The notes under the pieces: model-generated
What the model was told of the DNA's origin: nothing
The model's input: only the letters and a program-made list of their open reading frames with translations
Database searches by the model: none
Source: Arcticibacterium luteifluviistationis
GTDB lineage: Bacteria > Bacteroidota > Bacteroidia > Cytophagales > Spirosomataceae
Assembly: GCF_003258705.1 (NCBI RefSeq)
Contig: NZ_CP029480.1
Coordinates: forward strand, 4,588,001 to 4,652,000
Direction of reading: 5' to 3'
DNA length: 64,000 bases
Part shown: one piece after another, positions 16,926 through 27,158 of the stretch
Layout: each line of letters starts with the position of its first letter
How positions within the stretch are numbered: the first letter of the stretch is position 1
Position numbers and translations under genes: made by a program

Positions 16926-18626
16926 TTATTTCAACAAGAACTCAATTCTTGTTCCAGTTCTCTTTCCGTCAGCATTTGTATAATAGCTTGCTGTATCTTC
17001 GTCACCAAATCCGTCATAAGATATTCTAGATTTAGTTAAGCATTTCTTCTGTAAGAAGTACGTGTAAATAGCACATGCTCTAAGTTTTGCTAGTCTAATA
17101 TTACTAGAAGAAGAAGCACCGTCATTGTAAGCATTTACATGTATAGCAGCATCAGAACATCTAGCTAATAAGTCACAAACTCTTTGAAGAGACTTGTAAG
17201 AAGATGGACGTAATTTGTTAGTTCCGCTATAGAATTCAATTTGCTGTGCAGCATAATTCAATTCATCTAGTTCAGAAGCTGTGATTTCACATCCGCTAGC
17301 AGTTTTGTATCCTAAAGCAGGAGCTACACCGTTAACGTATCCTTCTGGGCAACCTTGGTTTGAAATTAAACCTGGTACGTCAGGACAAAGGTCTTTGTTA
17401 TCTGGAACACCATCACCGTCTGAATCTGGGCAACCTTCTGCATCACCAGCTACATTTATACAGTCATCTTCGCTATCAGCTACACCATCACCATCAGCAT
17501 CTGGACAGCCGTTTGTAGCTGCAGGACCTGGAGAGTTAGGGCAATTGTCATCTTTATCAGCAATACCGTCACCATCAGTGTCAGGGCAACCGTTTAATTC
17601 TACAACACCAGCTACATCTGGGCACTCATCGTCTTTATCAGCAACACCATCACCGTCTCTATCAGGACAGCCATTAAGAGCTGCTAAACCGTAAAGAGTA
17701 GGGCACTCATCATCTTTGTCAGCAATGCCATCACCGTCAGCATCAGGACAACCCTGAAGAGAAGCTGGACCTGCTAAAGTAGGACATGCATCAATATTGT
17801 CAGGAACTCCGTCACCATCTGTGTCTGGGCAACCTTGGAATTTACGAAGACCAGGAACGTCTGGGCAAATATCACATTTGTCTACAGTACCGTCTTTGTC
17901 TCCATCTTTATCTCCAAATCTATAAGAACCCATAAGCAAACCTACAAAGTAACCATCGTTACGTTGGTCGTTGGCTGCCATGCTGATACCATCTAGATAA
18001 TCAGAAAGAGAATATCTATAACCACCTTCTACACCTAATGTAAAACGCTCGGCTAAGTTCCATTTAACACCTAAACCAAAAGGAATTACGGCAGCCCATT
18101 TTTTTAGGCTACTTGCGTCAGCTGCAATGTCACGTGGTAAAGGAGGGAATGTAGTTCCTGGCTGTACTTCTACGGTAGGGTTGGTATATGTTACACCAAT
18201 ACCACCAAAAAGATAAGGAGCTAGTGTTTTTCTTGTAATACCGTCGCAGGTAATACTTCTTTCTTTAAATGGATAAATCTCTCCAAGAATAGAAGCTTCT
18301 ACTAGAGGTGTTTTGAATTTCAAACCTCTGTAATCCCAGTAGCCGTCTGGCTGAGAGAAGTCGTTTCCTGCTAAGCCACCGGCTAAAATTTGAGGACGAA
18401 CTGCGAAGTAATCGCTAAGATGTCTTCTGGCAAATACTCCACCAATGAGCCTATTCCCTGCTGCATAAGGCATGCTACAGTGAACATCACCAAAGTATTG
18501 AGTTAAACCTATTGGGACGCCTATTTCCCAAGGAAATGGCTTACAAACCTTACAAGTATCTTGTGCTTTTACAGAATAGCTTGCGAAAGTTAAAACAGCG
18601 ATAAAAGCGAATATACCTTTTTTCAT
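16926..18626 (-). CDS. OmpA-family outer-membrane protein with seven thrombospondin type 3 repeats
   Basis: 566 residues. A signal peptide (MKKGIFAFIAVLTFASYSVKA) precedes a roughly 210-residue N-terminal domain that resembles an outer-membrane beta-barrel. Seven Ca-binding TSP3 repeats follow, each of the form D-x-DGDGxxD-x-D-x-CP (plus-strand bases about 17390-17910), linked by 'GCP' spacers. The C-terminus resembles OmpA: IEFYSGTNKLRPSSYKSLQ, then HVNAYNDGASSSSNIRLAKLRA, in which the Asp and Arg that hold diaminopimelate in OmpA can be placed. Function is structural: tying outer membrane to peptidoglycan. Antisense frames over the repeats are artefacts of the periodic codons. Confidence 0.88.
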   Translation of the reverse strand: MKKGIFAFIAVLTFASYSVKAQDTCKVCKPFPWEIGVPIGLTQYFGDVHCSMPYAAGNRLIGGVFARRHLSDYFAVRPQILAGGLAGNDFSQPDGYWDYRGLKFKTPLVEASILGEIYPFKERSITCDGITRKTLAPYLFGGIGVTYTNPTVEVQPGTTFPPLPRDIAADASSLKKWAAVIPFGLGVKWNLAERFTLGVEGGYRYSLSDYLDGISMAANDQRNDGYFVGLLMGSYRFGDKDGDKDGTVDKCDICPDVPGLRKFQGCPDTDGDGVPDNIDACPTLAGPASLQGCPDADGDGIADKDDECPTLYGLAALNGCPDRDGDGVADKDDECPDVAGVVELNGCPDTDGDGIADKDDNCPNSPGPAATNGCPDADGDGVADSEDDCINVAGDAEGCPDSDGDGVPDNKDLCPDVPGLISNQGCPEGYVNGVAPALGYKTASGCEITASELDELNYAAQQIEFYSGTNKLRPSSYKSLQRVCDLLARCSDAAIHVNAYNDGASSSSNIRLAKLRACAIYTYFLQKKCLTKSRISYDGFGDEDTASYYTNADGKRTGTRIEFLLK

Positions 18627-18944
18627 GTGTTCTAATTAATAGTATAAATTTCTAATAACGGATTACAACTGACAAAAATAAACTTATTAAAGTCAAATTT
18701 ACGGTGAAAAATCAAATTTCAACGAAATTCACTTTAAAATACATTTTTTTATATGAGGGGAAGATATACTAAACGAGGACACGTTTTGCGAAGATTCACA
18801 AAAAAAAACGGAAAAGTCAAATGTCTGTAGCTATATTCTTGTGATATGCGGATAAACTATGGATATAAGACGGATTAAGAACCAATTATGCTTCAGGAAA
18901 TAGGTTTTTAGGGAAGAAAAAACTTAATTCGGGTAATATTTCTT
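18627..18944. other. Divergent intergenic region, 318 bases
   Basis: AT-rich region between the divergent ompA-like and M28 peptidase genes. It holds no open frame that looks coding and no tRNA. On the minus strand TATTTTTG (18673-18680) fits the Bacteroidota -7 consensus TAnnTTTG, 47 bases before the ompA-like start, but no TTTG is found at the usual 19-base distance. Otherwise I see nothing. Confidence 0.5.
18673..18680 (-). promoter_or_regulatory. Possible -7 element of the OmpA/TSP3 gene
   Basis: TATTTTTG on the minus strand fits TAnnTTTG and lies 47 bases before the start. The matching -33 TTTG is missing at the right distance, so this is weak. Confidence 0.28.
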
Positions 18945-20417
18945 ATGAACAAAGGCACTTTTACATCGTTGGCAATTCTCCTTTTTGTTTTTGCTTCTTT
19001 TACAGATGCTAGCAAAAAGAGGAAGTCTGTCTTTACTCAGATATCCAATAACGTCTCAGAGAGGGGAGCGAGCTACGAAAAGCTTCAGGAGGTAATCAAT
19101 CTCACAAAACATCGACTTACTGGTTCGGAGAATGGGAAAAAGGCAGAAACTTTTGCTTTTGATACTTTCAGGGCCTTTGGTTATTCAGATGTTAGTTATG
19201 CACCCTTTGAGGTAGAGTCTTGGTCTAGAAATAAGGTTTCACTTTCTATAGTACCGAGCAATAGCGATAATTTCAGAGAGGTTAAAGTGGTTTCACTTGC
19301 TCATTCACCTAAGGCTGCTCAGGTATCTGCTCCTATAGTTGATTGTTTTGATGGTTTAGCTTCAGACTTTGAAAAAGTAAAGGGTGAATTAAAAGGGAAA
19401 GTAGCCCTGTTTAATATTAATATTCAATCAGAAAACAATAAAGGACAAAAAAATCTACACCGTTCGGAGAAAACGGCTTTGGCTATTAAACATGGAGCGG
19501 CAGGTGTAATGATTGCAAATTCTGTGGAAGGCGGAGTGTTATTGACAGGTACGGCATCTGTTACTGGTTCCTTAATTTCAATTCCTGCGGTTTGTATTTC
19601 TTTGGAAAGTGGAAAGGCTATCAGGGCATGGATTCGTGATGAGCACAATTTAGTAGCACAAATTGAAATGCTAAATTATAACAAGCCTGTAAGAGCTAGG
19701 AACATTGTTGCAAAGCATAAAGGTCAAGGAAAGTATAGTAAGGGAAAAATTGTAATTGGTGGTCATTTAGATTCTTGGGATTTGGCTCAAGGGGCCGTTG
19801 ATAATGGACTTGGAGCATTTTCTGTATTAGATATTGCCCGAGTTTTTAAAGACTTGAATTTGAAAACGAAACGTCCTATTGAGTTTGTGCTGTTTATGGG
19901 CGAGGAGCAAGGTTTGCTTGGTTCTAAGAGTTATATTGAAAAAGCGGAGAAGGATGGGAGCATTGCGAATGTGTCTTTAATGATGAATTTAGACATGATT
20001 AATAACGCCCATGGTTTTAATGCCTTTGGCAATGAGAAGTTAAATAAAATCTTCAACAGTATTGGAGATGAAATACAAAGCATTGATAAGGCGTATTTGA
20101 ATAAAAACCGTAATGCAGCTGGTCTTCACAGCGATCATCAAGCATTCATGGTGAAGGGAATTCCGGTTTGTTCGCCCGTAGGGAAATTAAGCAAAGCCGC
20201 TCTTAACTGTTATCATGCAGACTGTGATAGCATGGAACTGATTGATAAAAAAGAGCTTGATAATAATGTTAAATATACTGCCATGATGCTTTATGCTCTG
20301 GCAAATTCTAATAGTCTTCCTAAAAGAAAAACTAGTGAGGAAACCAGAGATTACCTCATTGCTCAAAACCTAAAGAATGAGCTTATATTGGGTGAAGAAT
20401 GGCTCTGGGATAATTAA
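18945..20417 (+). CDS. Exported M28 family zinc peptidase with PA domain
   Basis: 490 residues with a signal peptide (about 1-22). The inserted protease-associated domain spans about 120-235. The M28 catalytic domain has all five zinc ligands in order: His274 in GGHLDSWD, Asp286 in GAVDNG, Glu320/Glu321 in MGEEQGLLGS, Asp350 in MNLDM, and His424 in CYHADCDS. The family cleaves N-terminal amino acids or dipeptides in the periplasm or outside the cell (glutamate carboxypeptidase/aminopeptidase-like). It ends 12 bases before the YifB/ComM gene, so read-through is likely though the functions are unrelated. Confidence 0.92.
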   Translation: MNKGTFTSLAILLFVFASFTDASKKRKSVFTQISNNVSERGASYEKLQEVINLTKHRLTGSENGKKAETFAFDTFRAFGYSDVSYAPFEVESWSRNKVSLSIVPSNSDNFREVKVVSLAHSPKAAQVSAPIVDCFDGLASDFEKVKGELKGKVALFNINIQSENNKGQKNLHRSEKTALAIKHGAAGVMIANSVEGGVLLTGTASVTGSLISIPAVCISLESGKAIRAWIRDEHNLVAQIEMLNYNKPVRARNIVAKHKGQGKYSKGKIVIGGHLDSWDLAQGAVDNGLGAFSVLDIARVFKDLNLKTKRPIEFVLFMGEEQGLLGSKSYIEKAEKDGSIANVSLMMNLDMINNAHGFNAFGNEKLNKIFNSIGDEIQSIDKAYLNKNRNAAGLHSDHQAFMVKGIPVCSPVGKLSKAALNCYHADCDSMELIDKKELDNNVKYTAMMLYALANSNSLPKRKTSEETRDYLIAQNLKNELILGEEWLWDN

Positions 20418-20429
20418 ATAAAACCACAA

Positions 20430-21971
20430 ATGCTGGCAACAACTTTTGGTGCAGCCGTTTACGGCGTAAGTGCCACACTTATCACGGTAGAGATTAGTAT
20501 TATTAAAGGAGCAGGAACCAATGTAGTGGGCCTGCCTGATAATGCTGTAAAAGAAAGTCTTCAAAGAATAGACGCTGCTCTGAAAAATGAAGGGTATAAT
20601 CAGGATAGAAAGAAAACAGTTATAAATCTGGCTCCTGCTGATATAAGGAAAGAAGGTTCTTCGTATGATTTGCCAATAGCTTTATGCCTAATCAATATTT
20701 CTTGTGGCGTTACTTATGCCAAAGAAATATCAGAGTATGTGATTTTGGGAGAATTAGCTTTAGATGGAACATTAAGACCTATCAAAGGAGTACTTCCAAT
20801 TGCTATTGAAGCTAGAGCTCAAGGCAAAAAGGGTTTTATTCTGCCAAAGGAAAATGCCGAGGAAGCATCTATTGTCAATAAACTAGATGTGATAGGCGTG
20901 GAAACGCTTGATGAAGCTGTTCGTTATTTAAAAGGAGAGCTAGAAATTACGCCTTTAGTTACAGATACAAGAGAGATTTTTCAGCATACTGTCAATGATT
21001 ATGAGGCAGATTTTTCTCATGTTCAAGGGCAAGAGAATATTAAAAGAGCCATGGAGATAGCGGCTGCGGGTGGACATAATGCCATCATGATTGGCCCTCC
21101 TGGAGCAGGAAAAACGATGTTGGCCAAAAGGCTTCCATCCATTTTGCCGCCTTTAACATTAGCAGAAGCTTTAGAAACCACTAAAATTCATTCGGTAGCA
21201 GGAAAACTTGGCGGAAAAGCCACATTGATTTCAAAGCGACCTTTCAGAAATCCGCATCATACTATTTCAGATGCGGCACTAGTAGGTGGTGGAAGTTTCC
21301 CCCAACCTGGTGAAATATCTTTGGCACATAATGGTGTCTTGTTTTTAGATGAGTTGCCAGAGTTTAAGCGTACTGTTTTAGAAGTAATGCGTCAGCCGCT
21401 AGAAGAAAGAAAAGTCAGTATCTCTAGAACACGTCTTTCAGTGGAGTTTCCTTCTAGTTTTATGCTGATAGCCAGTATGAATCCTTGTCCGTGTGGGTAT
21501 TATAATCACCCAGACAAAGACTGTACTTGCCCTCCTGGTGCGGTAGAAAAGTATTTAAACAGAGTTTCAGGTCCTTTGTTGGACAGAATTGACCTTCACG
21601 TGGAGGTTACACCTGTAAGTTTTGACCAGATTTCATCTACCCGAAAAAATGAAACCTCTGCCGAAATTAGAGAACGCGTAGTTAAAGCCCGTGATGTGCA
21701 AATAGAGCGTTTTAAGGAATATCCAGATATACATTCTAATGCCATGATGCCTGCAGAAATGGTCAAAGAGATTTGCCAGATAGATGATGCAGGAAAAGCC
21801 TTGCTCAAAAAAGCGATGGAAAGACTAGGCCTAAGTGCTAGAGCCTACGACAGAATCTTAAAAGTAAGCCGAACCATAGCCGATTTGGCAGGCTCAGAAA
21901 ATATCAGAAACGAACAACTAGCCGAAGCTATTCAATATAGGAGTTTGGATAGGGAGAACTGGGCGGGGTAG
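20430..21971 (+). CDS. YifB/ComM family magnesium-chelatase-like AAA+ ATPase
   Basis: 513 residues, family length. The N-terminal Lon-like domain starts MLATTFGAAVYGVSATLITVEI; the AAA+ core has Walker A GPPGAGKTML, Walker B LFLDELPEF, and the family block MNPCPCGYYNHP followed by CTCPPGAVEKYLNRVSGPLLDRIDLHVEV. ComM is a hexameric helicase that promotes branch migration during natural transformation in Vibrio and Haemophilus; YifB proteins are otherwise broadly conserved without a known substrate. It sits between an M28 peptidase and a membrane protein in a compact three-gene row. Confidence 0.94.
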   Translation: MLATTFGAAVYGVSATLITVEISIIKGAGTNVVGLPDNAVKESLQRIDAALKNEGYNQDRKKTVINLAPADIRKEGSSYDLPIALCLINISCGVTYAKEISEYVILGELALDGTLRPIKGVLPIAIEARAQGKKGFILPKENAEEASIVNKLDVIGVETLDEAVRYLKGELEITPLVTDTREIFQHTVNDYEADFSHVQGQENIKRAMEIAAAGGHNAIMIGPPGAGKTMLAKRLPSILPPLTLAEALETTKIHSVAGKLGGKATLISKRPFRNPHHTISDAALVGGGSFPQPGEISLAHNGVLFLDELPEFKRTVLEVMRQPLEERKVSISRTRLSVEFPSSFMLIASMNPCPCGYYNHPDKDCTCPPGAVEKYLNRVSGPLLDRIDLHVEVTPVSFDQISSTRKNETSAEIRERVVKARDVQIERFKEYPDIHSNAMMPAEMVKEICQIDDAGKALLKKAMERLGLSARAYDRILKVSRTIADLAGSENIRNEQLAEAIQYRSLDRENWAG

Positions 21972-21982
21972 GAATTGACGAT

Positions 21983-22594
21983 ATGAATGCAGCTCGGTTT
22001 CAGATTTTTGTGCCCAAAAAAGGAATTCGAATATCGAGGTCAATTATCTTGTTTGGTTTGGTCATGATTTGTCTAAGTATTTTAACTCTGAATAAACAGT
22101 TGTTTAATATCGAGGGCTTAGATAAAGTGTTAATATTTATTCTTCTAGCTCTGCTTGCCTTAATAGTTTATTTTAAGATTTCTAGGCAATTTGAAATCGA
22201 GAAGATTCATGGTCAACTCAAAGGTTATATTGATTTCTTTGAAGACAGAGTTATAATTGATGGAGTAACCTATCATTTAGACCAGCTAAGTAAAATTGAA
22301 ATTAATTACGGAGACTATTATTCTTCTAATTTGTTTTCGTCTGGACTTGAACCAGCACTTTCAAATGGGACACAAAATCGTGTTACACTTTTCTTGAATA
22401 ATGGCGAAGAATTGGAGGTTTTATTTCAGGTGAAAGAAAAAGATTTTCTTTCAGGCATGCGGACACATCTAATATCTTACCATAAGAAGGATAAAATATC
22501 TTGGGTTAGATTGATGTACGATTTACGACTGAACGATTACGATGAAATTCAAGCGTTTAAGAAGTCTTTAAAAGAGACAAATGGCTTGTTGTAG
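21983..22594 (+). CDS. Hypothetical membrane protein with PH-like tail
   Basis: 203 residues. Two transmembrane helices in the first 70 residues (IILFGLVMICLSILTL and VLIFILLALLALIVYF), then a soluble domain with strands FFEDRVIIDGVTYHLDQLSKIEI and NRVTLFLNNGEELEVLFQV that reminds me of small PH-like membrane domains. This is a resemblance only. Start 11 bases after yifB; probably the last gene of that row. Converges with the DUF255 gene, with 2 bases between stops. Confidence 0.65.
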   Translation: MNAARFQIFVPKKGIRISRSIILFGLVMICLSILTLNKQLFNIEGLDKVLIFILLALLALIVYFKISRQFEIEKIHGQLKGYIDFFEDRVIIDGVTYHLDQLSKIEINYGDYYSSNLFSSGLEPALSNGTQNRVTLFLNNGEELEVLFQVKEKDFLSGMRTHLISYHKKDKISWVRLMYDLRLNDYDEIQAFKKSLKETNGLL

Positions 22595-22596
22595 TT

Positions 22597-24684
22597 CTAC
22601 TTAATCAACTCCAAAGCCTCCTTCACCGTATTTACAGGATACTGACAAACCTTATTTTGACAAACATAAATAGTGGTTTTCCCTTTTACCAGTTTGTCTT
22701 TTAAGAGTTCTAGGTTTCCTTCATTTTTACCACCAGAAATAAAAACATTGGGCAAGTAATGGGCATCCATTTCCTTTCTAAACTCTTCACTGTCTTTACC
22801 TACTATAGCTACTTCGTAAGGCTCTTTGCTAAAGTAAGTTCTTAGAATGTTCCAGTTTGCATAGTATGGGCCATTCTTGAGAGCATCGGTGTCTATGTTA
22901 CCTAGCATATTTTTGGCTCTTTGGATGTAAGCATCGTCGTAAAGGTATTGACCCAAGGTGTACAGGTTTTTAGCCATTTCAGAATTGGAAGAAGGAATTA
23001 CATTATCTGCTATTTCCATTTTTCTTGCTACCAAGGCAGCATCTAAATCTGAGGTGTAAAAGTACATGCCTGTTTCTTCATCCGAAAAATGTTTATTGGC
23101 GTAAAGCATTAAATCAGCAGCTTCTTTAAGCCATTTTTCGTCAAAAGTGACTTGGTATAGACTTACAAAAGCGGAAATAGAAAAAGCATAATCATCTAAA
23201 AAGGCATTGATGCTAGATTTTCCATTTTTAAAGTTCCTGTTCAGTCCTCCATCCTTTCTTTTCATGGAGGTCAAAAGAAAATCAGCGTTTTTTAATGCTT
23301 TCTGGAGGTAAGCCTTGGTATCCGTAACTCGGTAGGCGTCCACATATCCTTTTAGCATTAGGGCATTCCAAGAAGTTAAGATTTTATCATCAAGCCCTGG
23401 CCTAATTCTTTTTGACCTAGCGGCCAATAAATCGACTTTCGCCTTGCTCACTTTCTTGTTTAAAGCGTCCATTGATATTTGAAACGTGGCTGCTAACTTT
23501 TCAGGATGCTCTGTTTTGAGTAAAATATTATTGCCGTGTTCCCAATTTCCTTTTTCAGTTACCTCAAAATATTCCGCCAATAGTTTGGCGTCGTCACTTA
23601 GAATTTTATCAAATTCGGTTTTAGTCCAAACATAAAACTTACCTTCTTCTCCTTCACTATCGGCATCCAAAGAAGAATAGAACCCGCCAGATTCATGCGT
23701 TAATTCTCTTTCTATAAAATCCAGCGTTTCTATCACTACTTCTTTGTAGAGCGGATTTTTGGACTGTTGATATGCGGAAGCATATAGACTGACAAGCTGC
23801 GAATTGTCATAAAGCATTTTTTCAAAATGAGGCACTTTCCATTCGTCATCTGTACTGTATCTAGCAAAACCGCCACCTATTTGGTCATAAATACCTCCAT
23901 GAGCCATTTTAAACAATGTTAAATCTACAGCTTTCAATGCATCGGGAGAATTGCTCAAATAATCATATTGGAGTAAATATTGGTAGCCAATAGGCAGCGG
24001 GAATTTTGGAGCACGGTTGCCGCCCCCTTCTTTATAGTCTATGCTGCCTTTCCATGTTTTGAAAATGGTATCTAAGTCTTTTATATTGAAGACGTCAGGT
24101 TTTTGTGATGAAATCTCAAATTCAGCTCTTTGAATACCTTCGGTCAATGCATTAGCTTGTTCTTCTGTTTTTTCGGGGTTTTCTTTTGAGAAATTCAAGA
24201 CTCCTGAAAGCATTTCGAGCCATTGTTCTTTCTGGAAATAAGTACCTCCATAAAGTGGTCTTCCATCAGGTAAAGCAATACAATTCAAAGGCCAGCCGCC
24301 GCGTCCAGTTATTAATTGCACAGCGTTCATGTACACTTGGTCAATATCTGGTCGCTCTTCTCTATCCACTTTAATGGCCACAAAATTGTCATTCATGAAC
24401 TTTGCAACAGTAGAGTCTTCAAAACTCTCATGCTCCATTACATGACACCAGTGGCAGGCTGCATAACCAATGCTGACTAAAATAAGCTTGTTTTCTTTCT
24501 TTGCTTTGTCCAGAGCTTCTTCTCCCCAAGGGTACCAATTCACAGGATTATGGGCATGCTGTAAAAGGTATGGACTGGTTTCGTTTATAAGGGCGTTGGT
24601 ATGCATATTCGGGGAGTTGGATTCTTGTGATTTTGCACAAGAAAATAGACTTAATAAACAAATGGTAACTAGTACTCTCTTCAT
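22597..24684 (-). CDS. Thioredoxin-domain lipoprotein of the DUF255/YyaL (SPATA20-like) family
   Basis: 695 residues. Lipoprotein signal with lipobox LSLFSC. The N-terminal thioredoxin-like domain carries the family signature [22 protein letters not shown] and the Cys77-x-x-Cys80 in [16 protein letters not shown], then [10 protein letters not shown] and TGRGGWPLN. The rest is an (alpha/alpha) barrel like that of N-acylglucosamine epimerases. Relatives are conserved from bacteria to humans; the molecular substrate is not known. An exported version is notable, since many homologues are cytosolic. Separated from the downstream-placed DsbD gene on the same strand by a terminator, so the two are probably separate transcripts. 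Confidence 0.9.
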   Translation of the reverse strand: MKRVLVTICLLSLFSCAKSQESNSPNMHTNALINETSPYLLQHAHNPVNWYPWGEEALDKAKKENKLILVSIGYAACHWCHVMEHESFEDSTVAKFMNDNFVAIKVDREERPDIDQVYMNAVQLITGRGGWPLNCIALPDGRPLYGGTYFQKEQWLEMLSGVLNFSKENPEKTEEQANALTEGIQRAEFEISSQKPDVFNIKDLDTIFKTWKGSIDYKEGGGNRAPKFPLPIGYQYLLQYDYLSNSPDALKAVDLTLFKMAHGGIYDQIGGGFARYSTDDEWKVPHFEKMLYDNSQLVSLYASAYQQSKNPLYKEVVIETLDFIERELTHESGGFYSSLDADSEGEEGKFYVWTKTEFDKILSDDAKLLAEYFEVTEKGNWEHGNNILLKTEHPEKLAATFQISMDALNKKVSKAKVDLLAARSKRIRPGLDDKILTSWNALMLKGYVDAYRVTDTKAYLQKALKNADFLLTSMKRKDGGLNRNFKNGKSSINAFLDDYAFSISAFVSLYQVTFDEKWLKEAADLMLYANKHFSDEETGMYFYTSDLDAALVARKMEIADNVIPSSNSEMAKNLYTLGQYLYDDAYIQRAKNMLGNIDTDALKNGPYYANWNILRTYFSKEPYEVAIVGKDSEEFRKEMDAHYLPNVFISGGKNEGNLELLKDKLVKGKTTIYVCQNKVCQYPVNTVKEALELIK

Positions 24685-24716
24685 TAAATTGGCTTTAAAA
24701 GACCTACGTCAATATA

Positions 24717-24750
24717 CAAAAAATGCACTCCCATTTTCATGAAAGTGCAT
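24717..24750 (-). terminator. Terminator of the DsbD gene
   Basis: Arms ATGCACT and AGTGCAT (24723-24729, 24744-24750) with a 14-base loop, followed by TTTTTTG on the minus strand. Confidence 0.7.
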
Positions 24751-24772
24751 CCTAATCTATAGTGTCGAAATC

Positions 24773-26803
24773 TTAATATTTACGCTTCCCTTCATCCAAA
24801 AACGCAACAAACTCCTCTTCAGAAGAATAACCCAATGGCTCCATTAATGTCTTTCCTTCAGAATCTACTATGACATAATATGGCTGAGCATTATTATTGA
24901 ACATCGTAATTTCTAAATCCATGTTTTTGCCACCCACGGTGGTCTTTAGCTCATTATCATAGGTAGAAACATAATGTTTCTCTTTAGGCAGTTCGGCCTT
25001 GTCATCCACATATAAAGAAGCTATCACAAAATCATTTTGAAGACGCGTTAAAACCTCTTCTTTCGGCCAAACAAACTCTTCCATTTTTCGGCAATTAGCA
25101 CAAGCATAACCCGTGAAGTCAATCAAAACAGGTTTGCCCACTTCAGCCGAATAAGCTAAGGCATCATCATAATCTTTAAAACCCTGCAAGCCATGAGGCA
25201 GCTGTTTCATTTTAGGATGCTCCAGTTTGGTAGCTATGTTACTTACAGGCATAGGAGGCAATATTCCCGACAATAAGCTCAAGGGCTTATTACTCAGTCC
25301 CGGAACCATATAAAGCGTAAACGCAAAAAACAAAGCTGCAAAACCCCACCTAGATAAAGACCTTTTTTCTACTTTAGAATCCTTTGGAAGTCTTAAAAAT
25401 CCGAGAATATAAAGCGTAATCATAGCAGAAATCAATATCCAGAACATTAAGAAGTAGTTTCTGTGGATTAATTCCCAGTGACGCGTAAGGTCAATATTGC
25501 TTAAGAATTTAAGAGCCAAAGCAAATTCTGCCAAACCGAAAACGGCTTTCAGTTCGTTTAACCAGCCACCAGATTTTGGCAATTTCTTTAATACTTCTGG
25601 AAAAAATGCTAAACCGCCAAACACCAAGGCAAACGGTAAACCAAAGGCCATCATGCCTAATAAAGGTCTCAAGACATCACCTTCTGCAGAAAGTATCAAT
25701 AATGTTCCGACCAAGGGCACAGTACAGGAGAATGACACCAACACCAAAGTAAGAGCCATAAAGAAAATGCCAATGAAACCACCTTTGTCGGACATGGCAT
25801 CTATTTTATTGACAGCACCATGTGGTAACACTATTTCAAAAGCCCCCAAAAGAGAAATTCCGAATAGAATAAATATGATAAAGAAGATTAGATTAGGAAT
25901 CCAGTGCGTACTCAGAAAATTCAAGAATGTTGGCCCTAATGACATCGTCACCAAACCCATCAATGAAAATATAAGAAGGATACAAAAGCCGTAAAAGACG
26001 GCCTTTATTTTTCCGTTTTTTTGCTTTGTGAAATAACTCACCGTAATAGGCATTATCGGGAAAATGCAGGGCATAAAAATACTCGCGAACCCTACACCAA
26101 AGGCTCCTAAAAGAAAAGTGAAAATAGACGCGTCGTCTTCCTTATTTGTTTCTGAGGCGGGTTTGTCGGTGTTTACCAGCTCGGTACCTTGTTCTAAAAT
26201 TACTTCATTCTCTTTAGCGTCTTCCGTATCTAGCCTTGCTATTACTTCGTCGGCTGCTTCTTTTTCTTCGTCTACCGAGGTCGATATAGCTACAGTTTCC
26301 CGCTCGTCGGGCACCGGCACTACAGCAGATGCTGCCGCCGCTTTAACATTAAAAACGAATTTTTCTTTACCGTTTACACACCTGCCATCCACATCCGTGC
26401 AGGTTTGAAAAGAGATGCTTCCCGTTATTTTAGCATTGGGTTTAAGAATTTTTACCTTCTGAATAAACTGACCTTTCTCCTTAAAATAAGTGATGTCACC
26501 CTCCCAAATATCGTCGTATTTCTTTTTAGGATGAATAGGCGTAAGTCCACCCACTAGCTCATAAGAGTCGTTTGGCTCCAACTTTATTTCTGTCACTATA
26601 GGCCCTAAATCAGGGTCGAAATCAGAGGAGTATAAATACCAGCCCTTATCTATGGTGGCATTAAATTCTAAGTTTATAGTCTCACCTACTTTTACCTCGC
26701 CACTTTTGGTATCAAATGACCAAGTGGTGGGTTTTAGAATTTGTCCAAAGGACACAAAAGATGCCAAAAGAAGGAAAATAATTGGCGAAATCGCTTTCTT
26801 CAT
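24773..26803 (-). CDS. dsbD: Thiol:disulfide interchange protein DsbD
   Basis: 676 residues in the three-part DsbD layout. A signal peptide leads to a periplasmic N-terminal domain with a Cys pair (CTDVDGRC). A low-complexity Ala/Glu linker follows. The transmembrane part begins at FGVGFASIFMPCIFPIMPITVSYF and includes SFSCTVPLVG, the two redox Cys of the membrane domain. The C-terminal thioredoxin domain has Cys568-Ala-Asn-Cys571. DsbD carries electrons from cytosolic thioredoxin to periplasmic partners; here the DUF255 lipoprotein and the two thioredoxin-TPR proteins at 51-54 kb are possible recipients (inference). Confidence 0.93.
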   Translation of the reverse strand: MKKAISPIIFLLLASFVSFGQILKPTTWSFDTKSGEVKVGETINLEFNATIDKGWYLYSSDFDPDLGPIVTEIKLEPNDSYELVGGLTPIHPKKKYDDIWEGDITYFKEKGQFIQKVKILKPNAKITGSISFQTCTDVDGRCVNGKEKFVFNVKAAAASAVVPVPDERETVAISTSVDEEKEAADEVIARLDTEDAKENEVILEQGTELVNTDKPASETNKEDDASIFTFLLGAFGVGFASIFMPCIFPIMPITVSYFTKQKNGKIKAVFYGFCILLIFSLMGLVTMSLGPTFLNFLSTHWIPNLIFFIIFILFGISLLGAFEIVLPHGAVNKIDAMSDKGGFIGIFFMALTLVLVSFSCTVPLVGTLLILSAEGDVLRPLLGMMAFGLPFALVFGGLAFFPEVLKKLPKSGGWLNELKAVFGLAEFALALKFLSNIDLTRHWELIHRNYFLMFWILISAMITLYILGFLRLPKDSKVEKRSLSRWGFAALFFAFTLYMVPGLSNKPLSLLSGILPPMPVSNIATKLEHPKMKQLPHGLQGFKDYDDALAYSAEVGKPVLIDFTGYACANCRKMEEFVWPKEEVLTRLQNDFVIASLYVDDKAELPKEKHYVSTYDNELKTTVGGKNMDLEITMFNNNAQPYYVIVDSEGKTLMEPLGYSSEEEFVAFLDEGKRKY

Positions 26804-27158
26804 AATCTATTAATAGAGTCTTAATGCTCCTGTTATAACCCCAAAACGGAGTAAATCATTACACGTCTAATGTTAAAAGTATCAATTTGCTTGCCAATGC
26901 TGCTTATGACCACTTTCAAAAGCATAAAAAAGAACTTCTTTTGCAGAATGTGACTACATATTTGGGGCTTACCTTTCAGGTCGGGCTTTCGCTACTCGCC
27001 CTGTCGGGCTCAAACAGGCCGCTCTATCCCTAAGCCGGCTTATGCCAGAATAAATATTTAGCAGAATTGAGAAATGAGATTTTCTATAGGATTATTGAAT
27101 GGACTATAGAGCAAGGGATGATACTTTTCTTTAAATTGATTTATTAAAAACAAACGCT
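26804..27158. other. Intergenic region, 355 bases, with a GC-rich island
   Basis: Divergent spacer between dsbD and the dipeptidase gene. Both ends are AT-rich and empty. The middle (about 26972-27046) is a GC-rich block, roughly 65 percent G+C over 60 bases, described separately. No coding frame is convincing. Confidence 0.5.
26972..27046. repeat. GC-rich intergenic element, probable dispersed repeat
   Basis: A 75-base block that contrasts sharply with the AT-rich surroundings. It contains several short self-complementary parts: GCCC/GGGC around TGTC, CCTGT/ACAGG, and the palindrome AGCCGGCT near its end. I recall similar blocks (a CGGGCTTTCGCTACTCGC start and a GCTCTATCCCTAA end) scattered in other Bacteroidota genomes, but I cannot check this and there is no second copy in the window. 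Confidence 0.4.

Noticed and set aside
17281-17694. 137-codon open frame opposite the TSP3 repeats
   Set aside because: It is an artefact of the periodic DGDG/CP codons of the OmpA-like gene; the protein is a monotonous Ser/Pro repeat with no start signal.
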